Assembly (NCBI GenBank): GCA_022706085.1
Contig: JAKJDF010000004.1
Location: 140,306 to 204,305 of the forward strand
DNA from: Candidatus Latescibacterota bacterium
GTDB taxonomy: Bacteria > Latescibacterota > MWCZ01
DNA length: 64,000 bases
Direction of reading: 5' to 3'
Positions 8,598 to 17,640 of this stretch are shown piece by piece. Under the pieces are notes generated by a model that had not been told where the DNA came from, made no database searches, and saw only the letters and a program-made list of their open reading frames with translations. The translations under genes were made by a program, and so were the position numbers. Every line of letters begins with the position of its first letter. Positions within the stretch are counted from its first letter, which is position 1.

Positions 8598-9119
8598 ATG
8601 ACAGATCGTCCCCGAACGCCGCGGGTGCATGCTGTGGCCAGACACAAAACCATCCTTGTCGTAGATGATAACCCGTCCATGCGGGCGATTCTGGCCATCT
8701 GGCTGAACAGGTTCGTTCATCTTCCCTTCCGCCTTCGCGTGCTTACGGCGCGGGACGGCGAAGAAGCGTGGCGAATACTGTGCGTTTCCCGAGTGGATCT
8801 CCTGCTTGCCAATCATCATATGCCACAAACGCCGGGCACCCAGCTGATCCGCCGGGTGAAATCGAGCACGCGGCTGCGGAATGTCCCGTGTGTACTGGAA
8901 AGTATCGGGGAACTCCCGGGCCTCGCCGCCGAAGGACTATCCTGCGGCGCAGATTTCGTTATTTCCCTCCTGAACAACGACAAATCTGATCTCGAGTTCG
9001 TGCTTGCGACGGCGCTTGGAGTTTCGCCGCACATGGAAATCGATTTGGGGCGCAACCCGCACGAATCCGTTCTAACGCCGCAGTGGTGGGCCACCTCGTG
9101 GAACAGCTCCCCCTTGTGA
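8598..9119 (+). CDS. Degenerate response-regulator receiver (pseudo-receiver) protein
   Basis: A 173-residue single-domain receiver. TILVVDDNPSMRAI gives the acidic pair at the end of beta1, and the pattern continues with LTARDGEEAW. At the phosphoacceptor position the usual Asp is replaced by Asn (VDLLLANHHMP, where the family has VDLLLxDxxMP). The conserved Lys of the KP motif is also absent (GADFVISLLNN). It therefore probably does not accept phosphate in the normal way and may act as a constitutive protein-binding module. There is no output domain. The ATG at 8598 is preceded by GGAG at a long spacing. The stop overlaps a GTG start of the CCA-enzyme gene (GTGA), suggesting co-translation with tRNA maturation. 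Confidence 0.75.
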   Translation: MTDRPRTPRVHAVARHKTILVVDDNPSMRAILAIWLNRFVHLPFRLRVLTARDGEEAWRILCVSRVDLLLANHHMPQTPGTQLIRRVKSSTRLRNVPCVLESIGELPGLAAEGLSCGADFVISLLNNDKSDLEFVLATALGVSPHMEIDLGRNPHESVLTPQWWATSWNSSPL

Positions 9120-10465
9120 TATCCCCACCCCTTTCCTCCTCCCACGAGTTTGCCGCCGCCGCTGATGTAATCCGCACCCTTCACGCGGCAGGGTACAACG
9201 CGTACCTGATCGGCGGCTGCGTACGTGACATGGTACTCGGGTTGATTCCGAAGGATTTCGACATCGTCACATCGGCGAAACCGGAGGAAACGCAGGCTCT
9301 CTTTCCGCGATCGCTGCGACTCGGCGCACAATTCGGCGTCATCACCGTGCTGGCGAACGGTCTCTCGTTCGATGTCGCCACCTTTCGCAGGGAAGGCAAT
9401 TACGAAGACGGCCGACGACCTTCGTGGGTGGAATACGCCGATCTCGAAGCCGACGTCCGCAGGCGCGACTTCACGATCAATGGGATGGCGTTTGACCTGT
9501 CCAGAAGTACAGTGATAGATCTTTGCGGAGGGCTCGCGGACCTTCGGGAAGGCATCATCAGAACGATAGGGGACCCGGCGGAGCGATTCGGGGAGGATGC
9601 ACTGCGTGTCATCCGCGCGGTGAGATTTGCCGCGAGATTCGGGTTTTCGCTGGAAGAGACCACCCGGCTTGCGGTTATTTCGGCTGCTCCATCCCTTGGC
9701 AGAATCGCGCGGGAGCGGATCTGGCAGGAACTCCAATTCATGATCACGGAGGAACGCCGGGAATCGGCTTTCAGTATTCTCGCCGAACTGGGGCTTCTGC
9801 CGCACGTTTTCGGGCCCGATGCCGTCTGGTCGCCCGAGACGATCGTCCGCACTTCGGCGCGCCTTGCGGCGCTGGCACCGGATGCCTCGATCGTGCTGGT
9901 TCTCGCGTGCGTTCTGGCGGACGGCGTAGCACACACGACGCCGGATGAATTCGCCGCTGGGGTCGGCGAGCCGTACGACGAAGAGGCAGCCTCACGCGCC
10001 GAGACCGTGCTGGTGTCGCTTCGGGCGCCCCGGTCGGTGGTGGATGGAGTCGGCGCACTGATTGCGCGGCGCATGGTCTGGGCGGCGCCGAACTCGCTCA
10101 GGGAGGGGCGCATCGCACAACTGGTGCGCAATGACAGAACCGGCGCCCTCGTGCCGTTCTGGACGGCGGACGCTGCCTCCTTCGGAATGGCGGACGCCGT
10201 TTCTCGGATTCGTGACATCGCCGACCGGATTATCGCCGAAGGGAAAGCGCACGGCGGGAAGAACCGCATGCCGTTGAACGGCACCGTGCTCGCGGACGCG
10301 GGAATACCGCGCGACGCTACGATGGGTGAGCTTCTTGCGGAGGCGGAGCGGCTCTGGCTGGAAGGGAAACTGGAAACAGAAGCTGATGTCCGACGCTGGC
10401 TGAACGAAACCGTTCGACGTGCGGACTCAGGCGCCGGCGCGGGAGACCCGAAGCCACAGTCTTGA
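9116..10465 (+). CDS. CCA tRNA nucleotidyltransferase / poly(A) polymerase family (class II)
   Basis: A 449-residue class II nucleotidyltransferase. AYLIGGCVRDMVLG is the GG(x)RD motif, DFDIVTSA holds the catalytic carboxylates, RRDFTINGMAFD is the flexible-loop/neck motif, and GDPAERFGEDALRVIRAVRFAARF follows. The all-helical C-terminal half binds tRNA. The enzyme adds or repairs the 3'-CCA of tRNAs; some relatives are poly(A) polymerases, and the sequence alone does not separate the two. Two GTG starts are possible: 9083, and 9116, which overlaps the preceding stop as GTGA. I use the latter because of the overlap, but neither has a strong ribosome-binding site. Confidence 0.9.
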   Translation: MISPPLSSSHEFAAAADVIRTLHAAGYNAYLIGGCVRDMVLGLIPKDFDIVTSAKPEETQALFPRSLRLGAQFGVITVLANGLSFDVATFRREGNYEDGRRPSWVEYADLEADVRRRDFTINGMAFDLSRSTVIDLCGGLADLREGIIRTIGDPAERFGEDALRVIRAVRFAARFGFSLEETTRLAVISAAPSLGRIARERIWQELQFMITEERRESAFSILAELGLLPHVFGPDAVWSPETIVRTSARLAALAPDASIVLVLACVLADGVAHTTPDEFAAGVGEPYDEEAASRAETVLVSLRAPRSVVDGVGALIARRMVWAAPNSLREGRIAQLVRNDRTGALVPFWTADAASFGMADAVSRIRDIADRIIAEGKAHGGKNRMPLNGTVLADAGIPRDATMGELLAEAERLWLEGKLETEADVRRWLNETVRRADSGAGAGDPKPQS

Positions 10466-10549
10466 GTCGTCCCATTTCTGGGATTGAAGCGCTATATTGG
10501 AAATAGGCAATCTCGATCTCGGGGGGGATCACGTGGGAAGCGTCAGGAC

Positions 10550-10756
10550 ATGCGATCGGTCTACTGGGATCTACTCCATATTGTCGCATTTGTGTTTTTT
10601 CTCCTCTTTGTCGCCGCTGTCGCGGCAAACGTTGCCGGGTACGGCCCCCGGGAATGGTTTTTGCCCCTGTTGATTGCCGCCGCCGTTTCCGGGGCAGCCA
10701 TGCTGGCAACAGACCAGAGCAAACGCTGGCCCTGGTTTGGACGAGGGTCAAGATAG
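10550..10756 (+). CDS. Small two-helix membrane protein, unknown
   Basis: A 68-residue protein with two hydrophobic segments (IVAFVFFLLFVAAVAANVAG and WFLPLLIAAAVSGAAMLA) joined by a short polar turn. The C-terminus is basic (SKRWPWFGRGSR), so both termini probably face the cytoplasm. No family is recognised. The ATG at 10550 follows GGGAAG; an upstream in-frame start would add a 22-residue basic leader and is less likely. It lies 84 nt after the CCA enzyme, with an AT-rich motif (TATATT, 10493-10498) between them that may be its promoter. Confidence 0.6.
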   Translation: MRSVYWDLLHIVAFVFFLLFVAAVAANVAGYGPREWFLPLLIAAAVSGAAMLATDQSKRWPWFGRGSR

Positions 10757-10780
10757 ACTCTTAGCCTTCTGAGGGTGCTC

Positions 10781-12049
10781 GTGAACAGTCTGCGCTGTCG
10801 GTGGGGCGACGCCTTCATGCTGGCGCTCCTTTCGGCCGCTTTCAGCGTGTCACCGCGGACGGTGCATGCGAAGCCGTCCGCTGACATCGTTCTGAGCGTG
10901 CCGATTGACACGGTCGTGGAAGCGGGACAGCAGTTTCTGTTGCCGGTACGCATCAGCGGCGTCACCGTTCTGGATTCCGTAACCTCCTTCAACTTCGGTG
11001 TTCGCGTCCCGCTCGATATCATGTTGGTCGATACTGCAGCGGTCAAGGGACCCGCTCTCCCGTCTGGAGCGGGGTTCAGCTCTGCGAAACGTGACAGTGT
11101 CATTGTCGTCGGGGGCTACTGGACACTCCCGCTGGCTAACAACGGCACCTTGTTTTTCCTGCGTTGCACTCCAAAAGGCGACGTTCCGGACAACACCTCG
11201 AGGGAAGTGCGACTGGAACGGTTATCGCAGAACGGCACGCTGCTCTACTATTTGAACGAACGGAACAAGCCTCCCTGTACCGCGCAGAATGGGTCTGTGC
11301 GAGTCCGCAACCTGAACATGGTGCCGGTCCGTATCGCCGTTCTGGCAGATTCCTCGGTTGACGCAGGGTCACCGTGTTCCATTCAGGTTCAGGGCGGCGG
11401 CCTTCTTTCCTTCAGCGGCACCACAGCGCTGCAATTTGCTCTCACCGTTCCGCCCGCGCTCTACCAGTCGGTATCCGTTCAGGGAGGGCTTCTTCCCGCG
11501 GACGCAGTTACACTTGCCGATGCAGGGAGTGGTCTGTTCCGCGTTTCTGGATCGGTCCCAAACCCCGTGGGAGGAACGGGCACCCTGTTCACCATGCAGG
11601 GCCTCACAAAACAGGATATTCCCGACAGCACCGTGTTCACAATTTCAATCGAACGGCTGTCGGACGGGGGAAACCCGCTTCCGTACGCTCGAAAAGGTGA
11701 TCAGACACCGGACTGCGCAGTGTCGAACGGCGCGGTCACCGTCCGAAGCCCCGTTTCAGTTGCGCATGGAGGGGCCGCGATCCCCGCGCGAAGTGAGGTG
11801 ACCGCGTATCCGAACCCGTTCAATGCAGTGATCACATTTCGGGTGCATGGACCGCTGTCGGATGGACCCATTGACGCCACCATTTTCACGGTGCTTGGAA
11901 CGGTGGTTCGCCGCTGGTCACAGTCGACCCCGGAATGGACGTGGGATGGGCGCGACGCCTCAGGCGTTTCCGTGGCAAGCGGCGTCTACGTGGTGGTCGT
12001 ACGAAACGGCGAAAAAACCTGGCAGAAGAGAGTAACACTCTTGCGCTGA
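10781..12049 (+). CDS. Secreted protein with cohesin-like domains and C-terminal FlgD-like sorting module
   Basis: A 422-residue exported protein. A basic and hydrophobic signal peptide ends near VHAKPSA. Two successive beta-sandwich modules follow (ADIVLSVPIDTVVEAGQQF and VPVRIAVLADSSVDAGS), each about 140 residues and cohesin-like in spacing. The C-terminal 85 residues have TAYPNPFNAVITF, the turn WTWDGRDASGVSVASGVY and a basic end (KRVTLLR), the pattern of the FlgD-like or type-IX-like sorting module in FCB-type bacteria. It is probably surface-attached or secreted. The GTG at 10781 with GAGGG upstream is preferred over a GTG at 10775. It shares its C-terminal module with the 1764-residue protein downstream. 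Confidence 0.72.
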   Translation: MNSLRCRWGDAFMLALLSAAFSVSPRTVHAKPSADIVLSVPIDTVVEAGQQFLLPVRISGVTVLDSVTSFNFGVRVPLDIMLVDTAAVKGPALPSGAGFSSAKRDSVIVVGGYWTLPLANNGTLFFLRCTPKGDVPDNTSREVRLERLSQNGTLLYYLNERNKPPCTAQNGSVRVRNLNMVPVRIAVLADSSVDAGSPCSIQVQGGGLLSFSGTTALQFALTVPPALYQSVSVQGGLLPADAVTLADAGSGLFRVSGSVPNPVGGTGTLFTMQGLTKQDIPDSTVFTISIERLSDGGNPLPYARKGDQTPDCAVSNGAVTVRSPVSVAHGGAAIPARSEVTAYPNPFNAVITFRVHGPLSDGPIDATIFTVLGTVVRRWSQSTPEWTWDGRDASGVSVASGVYVVVVRNGEKTWQKRVTLLR

Positions 12050-12256
12050 AGTGCATATATTGTAAAGGGAATGCGTTCGGTTCATCACGCCGCGGGGGCA
12101 TTCGTTCGCACGGTCGCCTGGCCAACGATTCCACCGGGATGCGCACAGAGCGCGATCGGAACTAACCCGGCGAAATGGCAGTTCTGTTTCGTTGACGAAT
12201 AACGTTTTTGCGTGTTTCCTATGCCGGCTGGCACCTGACAGCAGGGAGGGTAGCTC

Positions 12257-15200
12257 ATGAGAACCCCTTGGAGATCTCTTTTCGCGCTGGTCCTTGCATT
12301 CGCGGGAACGAGCGGCGCGGGTCTGCCTATCACGCTTTCCATGGATGAAGTTGTGGGCGTGCGGGGTCAGACCGTTACTATGCCAGTGAGGATCACGAGC
12401 GAACCTCTGGTTGCGGCCGACAGCATCGTGAGCGGGCAGTTTGACCTGGTTTTCGACCCGACGGTGTTGGTGCCGGATACGGTTCTCAGCATACAGGCAT
12501 CCGATGGCACGATCATGTCGAAATCCATGGTTGCCGTGAACCTGGAACCCGGGATTCTCCGTTTTGCTTTTGCAAGCGCCAACGCGACTCCCTACGTTGG
12601 CGATTCCGTGGTCGTACGGGTTGTGTTCCATGTCATAGGCCAACACGGGCAGGAGAGTTCGCTGGAGATCCAGAATATCCTGTTCAATGAGCTCCCGGGC
12701 GGGGCAACGGAGCCGGGGATGGGGTGGGTGCTCGTTCGCAGCGCACCCCCCGTGTTCACGTCGTTCCCCTCCGCGGTAACCGTCATGGTCGGCCAGGCGA
12801 TGCAGGTGCAGGTAAAGGCCGTGGATGATGACGGAGCCGTATTCTACAGCAGCCAGTTCACGGCGGGAACACAGCTTTTTTCTATCGACGGCGAGACAGG
12901 TGTGATGTCATATACGCCCGTGCCCGCGGATGTCGGCGTGTACACCGTCAGGGTGACCGCGTGGGACGTGTTCGAGACAAGCACGTGGCGGGAATTTCGG
13001 CTGACAGTGCTCGCTGATACGACGAAACCGGTAATCATCGGTTCACCTTCCGCGACAGGCATCACGGAAAACGCCGCGACGATAGTCTGGAACACCGACA
13101 AGGTTTCCACCTCGGTGGTGCGGTACGGATTGACCGGCGGATCGATGACTGTAACGAGCGATCCCGCCCTCGTGCGGCAACACGCGGTGGTACTGACCCA
13201 GCTGCTTTCGAACCGCGCGTATTCGTACGAGGTCTGGTCTGTTGACGGGTTTGGAAACACTTCTGCAACCAAAGCGGGAACCTTCACGACCCTTCAGGCA
13301 CCGCAGACAGAACCGCTGGTAATCACGCTGCGCCCGTCGGTGGAGCGGGGAACAAACCAGGCGGCAGTTTCGTGGGAAACGAACCGTCAGTCCACGACGG
13401 TAGTGCGGTACGGAACGTCTTCCGCCGCGTTGAATGACAGTGTCGTCGGGGTATCAGGAAGTGTACATACCGCGACAATCAAAGGGCTGACACCCAACAC
13501 GAAATACTTTTTCCGCGTCCGGTCTGTAGACGCGTGGAATCTTTCCGTGTTGAGCGCGATTGACTCGTTTACCACGAAGGCACTTCTCCTTGCGCCAGTC
13601 ATCACCACGCCGCCGAGCGTGATCGCGCGCGACCACACCAGCTTCACGGTTCGCTGGGTGACCGACCGCGCCTCCACGTCCGTGATTGACGTCGGGACGA
13701 CGACGGCGTACGGTCGCCGAATCAGCGACACGACGGCGGTGACGGTGCATATCGTCGCGGTGACCAACCTTGCTCCGTCCACTCAATACAACTACCGCGC
13801 CGGGTCAGCCGGTCCGGAAGGCCTGGGACCGACGTTCAGCGCCAATCAGCAGGTATATACGACCGATGCGCCCGATACGAAGCCTCCGGTAATCACGCAG
13901 GGCCCGGTGGACCAGGGTGTGGATAACGAATCCGCAACGATTTACTGGTTGACGGACGAAGCGGCGAACGCAATTGTGGATTACAGCGTCGTACAACCCG
14001 ATGGAAGTGCCGATTTTGGACAGCGCGTTGCTCGGATGGTGTACGAGAAAAGCCATTCCGTGGTTCTGACGAACCTCCTGCCCAGCACCACCTATCGGTA
14101 CCGGGTGAGTTCCTTCGACTTGATCGGAAACGGTCCTACTCAGGCGATCGCGGAATTACGCACTGCAGCGGCACCCGACCTTACGCCGCCGGTTCTTCTG
14201 GGCCGGGTGCAGATCAGCGGCATTACCGAGCGGAGTGCGATGGTACGGTGGGCCACGGACGAGGCATCGGATTCCCGCGTTCTGTACACCTCGCAATCAG
14301 CGGTTCCTGAAGCGGTGACAGTGTCAGCGCTCGTGACAGATCATGTTGTCTCGCTGACCGGACTTGCGCCGTCAACGAATTACACCCTCTCGGTATACAG
14401 CACCGATATCGCGGGTAATCCTCTGGGGCCGATTGCCGCGTCGTTCCGCACGAAGGCGGTCCCAGATACGATTCCGCCGGTAATCACCGCGCTGCCCAAG
14501 ATTGACGGGCAGACGCTTACGCCGTTCAATCTTGTGAACGCCGTCATGTCGCTCGGGACCAACGAAGTTGCTACCGCGCAGGCGGTGTTCGGGTTCAGTC
14601 AGGCGGCGCTTGTCGGGATGGTCCCGGCGAGCGCTCCGGGATTGACGCAGGTGCTTCAGTTCACCAACCTGCCGCCTGATACCACCGTGTATTACCGGAT
14701 TACCGTGACGGACGCCGCGGAAACGCCGAACTCGCGGGTGGACATAGTGCGCTCGTTCCGCACGATCAAAGGTGCCGATCTTACTGCGCCGGCGATCACC
14801 GTTGGACCGGTGGTGACGGATGTTCAGGAGCGCAGTTTCACGGTTGCCTGGACTACTGACGAGGCGTCCACCAGCAGACTTCGGTTCGGGACCACCGCCA
14901 CAAACCTTGTGGGGAACGCACAGGACCCGACTCCCGTCCAGTCACACCGAATCACCGCAACGAACCTGACTCCGGGGACCAAGTATTTCTGGCGTGTTCT
15001 GTCCGCGGATCCTTCCGGGAATACCGTTGCATCATCCGTGCGTGAAGTGACTACGCCGGTAGAGCAGGACATCACGCCTCCGGTGTTCGTGCGGCGGCCG
15101 GTTGCAACGTATGCCGCGTTCGACAATGCGGTGATCACGTGGGCGACCGACGAGAACACCACGGCATACATATATTACGCCGGCTCCGCGGACACGGTCT

Positions 15201-17551
15201 TCAATGTGGCGGTGGACGAGAACTACCGAACCGACCACATCGTCAGCATCACGAACCTGCAGGGCGGCGTGGAGTACGTGTACTACGTGGAGGCGATGGA
15301 TAATGCCGGCAATTCGGCAGTTGCGGGTGACACTTCCGCGCCGGTTTTCCAGAACAACGGGAAGATCACAAGGCTTGGCGATGGCACCGCGAAGATCACC
15401 CAGGCACCGCGTGGAGGCACGTTCACCACGACCGTTGCGCCTGACGTAACCTACCCTGTCATCACGGGTGATCCAAACGTCGTCGAGACGAACAGCACTT
15501 CCACCACCGTAACTTGGACAACGGACGAAACCTCCAACAGCGTCGTGCGGATTCTGGAAACCTCGGGTGGCGCAGGGAAGGCTGCACGGGCGGCGGATAT
15601 TACGGCCGATCTTCTGGAACGCGGGCGTGTGGTCGCGCAATCTGACAACGTAAAGAACCACCAGTTGACGATAACCTCACTTACTCCGGGAGCTTCGTAC
15701 GTCCTGCACGTGACGTCTACCGACCCGTCTGGCAACGGTGAGACTATCAGCCAGCCGGTCTACGTCACGTTGCCGCAGGCCGCGGATCTGACTCCTCCGT
15801 CCATCGTGGAAGGCTCGGTTACCGCCACAATGACGCAGACTCAGGCGATCATAAGCTGGCAGACCGATGAGCTTTCAGACAGCCGTGTGGATTACGCTCA
15901 AGGCAACGTTACTGAGCTGCCGCTCTCGCGTGTGGTTCCGGACCCGGTCAAAAACCATCAGGTGGTGCTTACGAATCTGGTCCCGGACCAGCTTTACTCC
16001 TACCGCGTGTTCTCCACCGACATCCGTGGAAACGGGCCGGCTTCGAGCGGCGTCCATACGTTTACCTTCCGTACGGCCGCCCAACCGGACGTGACGCCGC
16101 CGGTGATTTCCGGGGTGACCGTGACGGGGGTGACGGACGTGAACGCCAACGTCACGTGGCAGACGGATGAAGATGCGGACGCGTTTGTGGAGTACGGGAC
16201 GACGCCTTCATTCGGCCTTACGCGGAACGAGCCGGTACTTACGAAGACTCACAGCCTGACGCTCACCAACCTTGCCCCGTCGACGAAGTATTACTTCCGT
16301 CTGGCGGGAAGCGACCGAGCAGGCAACACCAGCGCTCTTACGCCGCTGGACAGCCTGGTGACTGCGGCTACACCGGATCTTACACCCCCGAATGCACCGG
16401 CCGTGGTCGACACGGTGCCGGCTTCAGCGCGCGTGATCCTGCGCTGGGCGAAGAGCACGTCGCCAGACGTGGCAAGCTACATCGTGTACCGGAACGGTTC
16501 CATCCTTGCCAGTGGCGTAGGCGACACCGCATACGTGGACAGAAGCGTGGCGAACGGGATCACCTACACGTACGAGATCGCTGCGCGCGACTTCGCGGGC
16601 AACGTGGGTACCAAATCCGTCGCGGTGCGCGAAACGCCTCAGGCAACGGAAGCCCCGCAGGCACCGGAGCCGAAGTCGCCAATTCTTGGGAAACTGCAAC
16701 AGGCTGAGACCGTCGTCTTCGAGGTGAATAACGCAGTGCGTGCGGTTTCCAGACCTACGGTTCCGCTGAAGTATTCCTTCGTCGTCGCAAGCGATTCGCT
16801 CCTGCAGAATGTCATTGCGGCAGGGAACAACGTCGCGGAGGGCTCTGGAACGACGTCATGGTCCGTCTCGGGCAGTCAGTTCGAGATGAACAAGGTTTAC
16901 TTCTGGGCTGCTCAGGCTTCGGACGGAGTGGCTGTAGGGCCGATCACCACCTCGGTTCGCTTCCGCTACGGCGATTTCACGAGCGTGGAGCTTCAGAGCT
17001 TCACGGCAACGGGAACACCGAATGGCGCGGTTAAGGTGAGCTGGACGTTGCGGGTGAGCAATGCTGCGAATCTGCGCGTCGCTCTTATGAAAGGCCCTGA
17101 TATCTCCTCGGCCCGTGAAATCCGCCGTTATGAATCGGGGGGGCTTGCCGGGGAGCTGATGGACATCACCGCTCGTCTCGGCGAGTCTTCACGGTACTGG
17201 CTGCAGACAACGGATGCCATGGGGTCGGCGCGCACTTTCGGCCCGGTTGAAGCGACGGCGGCGTTGCCCACGTCATGGGAGCTTTCTTCCGCCCGTCCCA
17301 ACCCGTTCAACCCGACCACAGAGATGATACTTGCGGTTCCGGCTGCCGGTGAGGCGCGTGTCGCAGTGTTCAACATCCTCGGTCAACCCGTGGCGACACT
17401 CCTCTCGGGGCGCGTGGACGCCGGAATCCACCGCGTTGTCTGGAACGGTCTGGATACCGAAGGGCGGTCGGTTTCGAGCGGCGTGTATTTCGTTCAATTG
17501 CAGACGGGAAGTGGCGTACGGATTGTGCGAAGTGTTACGCTCCTTCGTTAA
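12257..17551 (+). CDS. Giant secreted multi-Fn3 surface protein with C-terminal sorting module
   Basis: A 1764-residue exported protein. The signal peptide (MRTPWRSLFALVLAFAGTS) is followed by a cohesin-like sandwich (about residues 25-160) and a cadherin/Ig-like module (about 160-250). Then come twelve Fn3-like modules of roughly 95-115 residues (about 250-1470), most opening with D.TPPVI and containing the W.TDE.S signature seen in purple-acid-phosphatase-type Fn3 domains. A further beta-rich region precedes the terminal 85 residues, with ARPNPFNPTTEM, WNGLDTEGRSVSSGVYF and a basic end. It is likely an adhesin or cell-surface scaffold. No catalytic domain was recognised. The ATG at 12257 has GGGAGG 7 nt upstream. 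A strong bidirectional terminator follows at 17574-17606. Confidence 0.85.
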   Translation: MRTPWRSLFALVLAFAGTSGAGLPITLSMDEVVGVRGQTVTMPVRITSEPLVAADSIVSGQFDLVFDPTVLVPDTVLSIQASDGTIMSKSMVAVNLEPGILRFAFASANATPYVGDSVVVRVVFHVIGQHGQESSLEIQNILFNELPGGATEPGMGWVLVRSAPPVFTSFPSAVTVMVGQAMQVQVKAVDDDGAVFYSSQFTAGTQLFSIDGETGVMSYTPVPADVGVYTVRVTAWDVFETSTWREFRLTVLADTTKPVIIGSPSATGITENAATIVWNTDKVSTSVVRYGLTGGSMTVTSDPALVRQHAVVLTQLLSNRAYSYEVWSVDGFGNTSATKAGTFTTLQAPQTEPLVITLRPSVERGTNQAAVSWETNRQSTTVVRYGTSSAALNDSVVGVSGSVHTATIKGLTPNTKYFFRVRSVDAWNLSVLSAIDSFTTKALLLAPVITTPPSVIARDHTSFTVRWVTDRASTSVIDVGTTTAYGRRISDTTAVTVHIVAVTNLAPSTQYNYRAGSAGPEGLGPTFSANQQVYTTDAPDTKPPVITQGPVDQGVDNESATIYWLTDEAANAIVDYSVVQPDGSADFGQRVARMVYEKSHSVVLTNLLPSTTYRYRVSSFDLIGNGPTQAIAELRTAAAPDLTPPVLLGRVQISGITERSAMVRWATDEASDSRVLYTSQSAVPEAVTVSALVTDHVVSLTGLAPSTNYTLSVYSTDIAGNPLGPIAASFRTKAVPDTIPPVITALPKIDGQTLTPFNLVNAVMSLGTNEVATAQAVFGFSQAALVGMVPASAPGLTQVLQFTNLPPDTTVYYRITVTDAAETPNSRVDIVRSFRTIKGADLTAPAITVGPVVTDVQERSFTVAWTTDEASTSRLRFGTTATNLVGNAQDPTPVQSHRITATNLTPGTKYFWRVLSADPSGNTVASSVREVTTPVEQDITPPVFVRRPVATYAAFDNAVITWATDENTTAYIYYAGSADTVFNVAVDENYRTDHIVSITNLQGGVEYVYYVEAMDNAGNSAVAGDTSAPVFQNNGKITRLGDGTAKITQAPRGGTFTTTVAPDVTYPVITGDPNVVETNSTSTTVTWTTDETSNSVVRILETSGGAGKAARAADITADLLERGRVVAQSDNVKNHQLTITSLTPGASYVLHVTSTDPSGNGETISQPVYVTLPQAADLTPPSIVEGSVTATMTQTQAIISWQTDELSDSRVDYAQGNVTELPLSRVVPDPVKNHQVVLTNLVPDQLYSYRVFSTDIRGNGPASSGVHTFTFRTAAQPDVTPPVISGVTVTGVTDVNANVTWQTDEDADAFVEYGTTPSFGLTRNEPVLTKTHSLTLTNLAPSTKYYFRLAGSDRAGNTSALTPLDSLVTAATPDLTPPNAPAVVDTVPASARVILRWAKSTSPDVASYIVYRNGSILASGVGDTAYVDRSVANGITYTYEIAARDFAGNVGTKSVAVRETPQATEAPQAPEPKSPILGKLQQAETVVFEVNNAVRAVSRPTVPLKYSFVVASDSLLQNVIAAGNNVAEGSGTTSWSVSGSQFEMNKVYFWAAQASDGVAVGPITTSVRFRYGDFTSVELQSFTATGTPNGAVKVSWTLRVSNAANLRVALMKGPDISSAREIRRYESGGLAGELMDITARLGESSRYWLQTTDAMGSARTFGPVEATAALPTSWELSSARPNPFNPTTEMILAVPAAGEARVAVFNILGQPVATLLSGRVDAGIHRVVWNGLDTEGRSVSSGVYFVQLQTGSGVRIVRSVTLLR
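13015..16660 (+). repeat. Twelve tandem Fn3-like coding repeats
   Basis: Within the giant surface protein gene, module starts marked by D(T/L/I/V)TPPVI-like codons fall near 13015, 13308, 13590, 13871, 14176, 14464, 14776, 15067, 15442, 15784, 16087 and 16375, a period of about 280-375 bp. The repeats are clear in protein sequence but well diverged in DNA, so they are old rather than recent duplications. Module 6 lacks the TDE core (LGTNEVATA), and the last is closer to a standard Fn3 domain. Confidence 0.8.
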
Positions 17552-17573
17552 CCTCCTTTCCCACCACGAAGAA

Positions 17574-17609
17574 AGAGGCGCTCCGGAATTGGTCCGGAGC
17601 GCCTCTTTT
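17574..17609. terminator. Strong bidirectional rho-independent terminator
   Basis: Perfect 14-bp stem AGAGGCGCTCCGGA (17574-17587) / TCCGGAGCGCCTCT (17593-17606) with loop ATTGG. On the plus strand the T-run reads through the end of the stem (CTCTTTT to 17609). On the minus strand the stem is followed by TTTCTTCG. It lies between the convergent giant surface-protein gene and the ATP-grasp gene, so it can serve both. Confidence 0.92.
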
Positions 17610-17640
17610 GTGCATCTTGCTTTGAGATCTTCGCTCCCGG

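Noticed and set aside
13015..16660. Regular about 300-bp periodicity considered as a CRISPR or satellite repeat
   Set aside because: The period is set by Fn3 protein modules, the DNA copies are strongly diverged, and the whole stretch is one reading frame.
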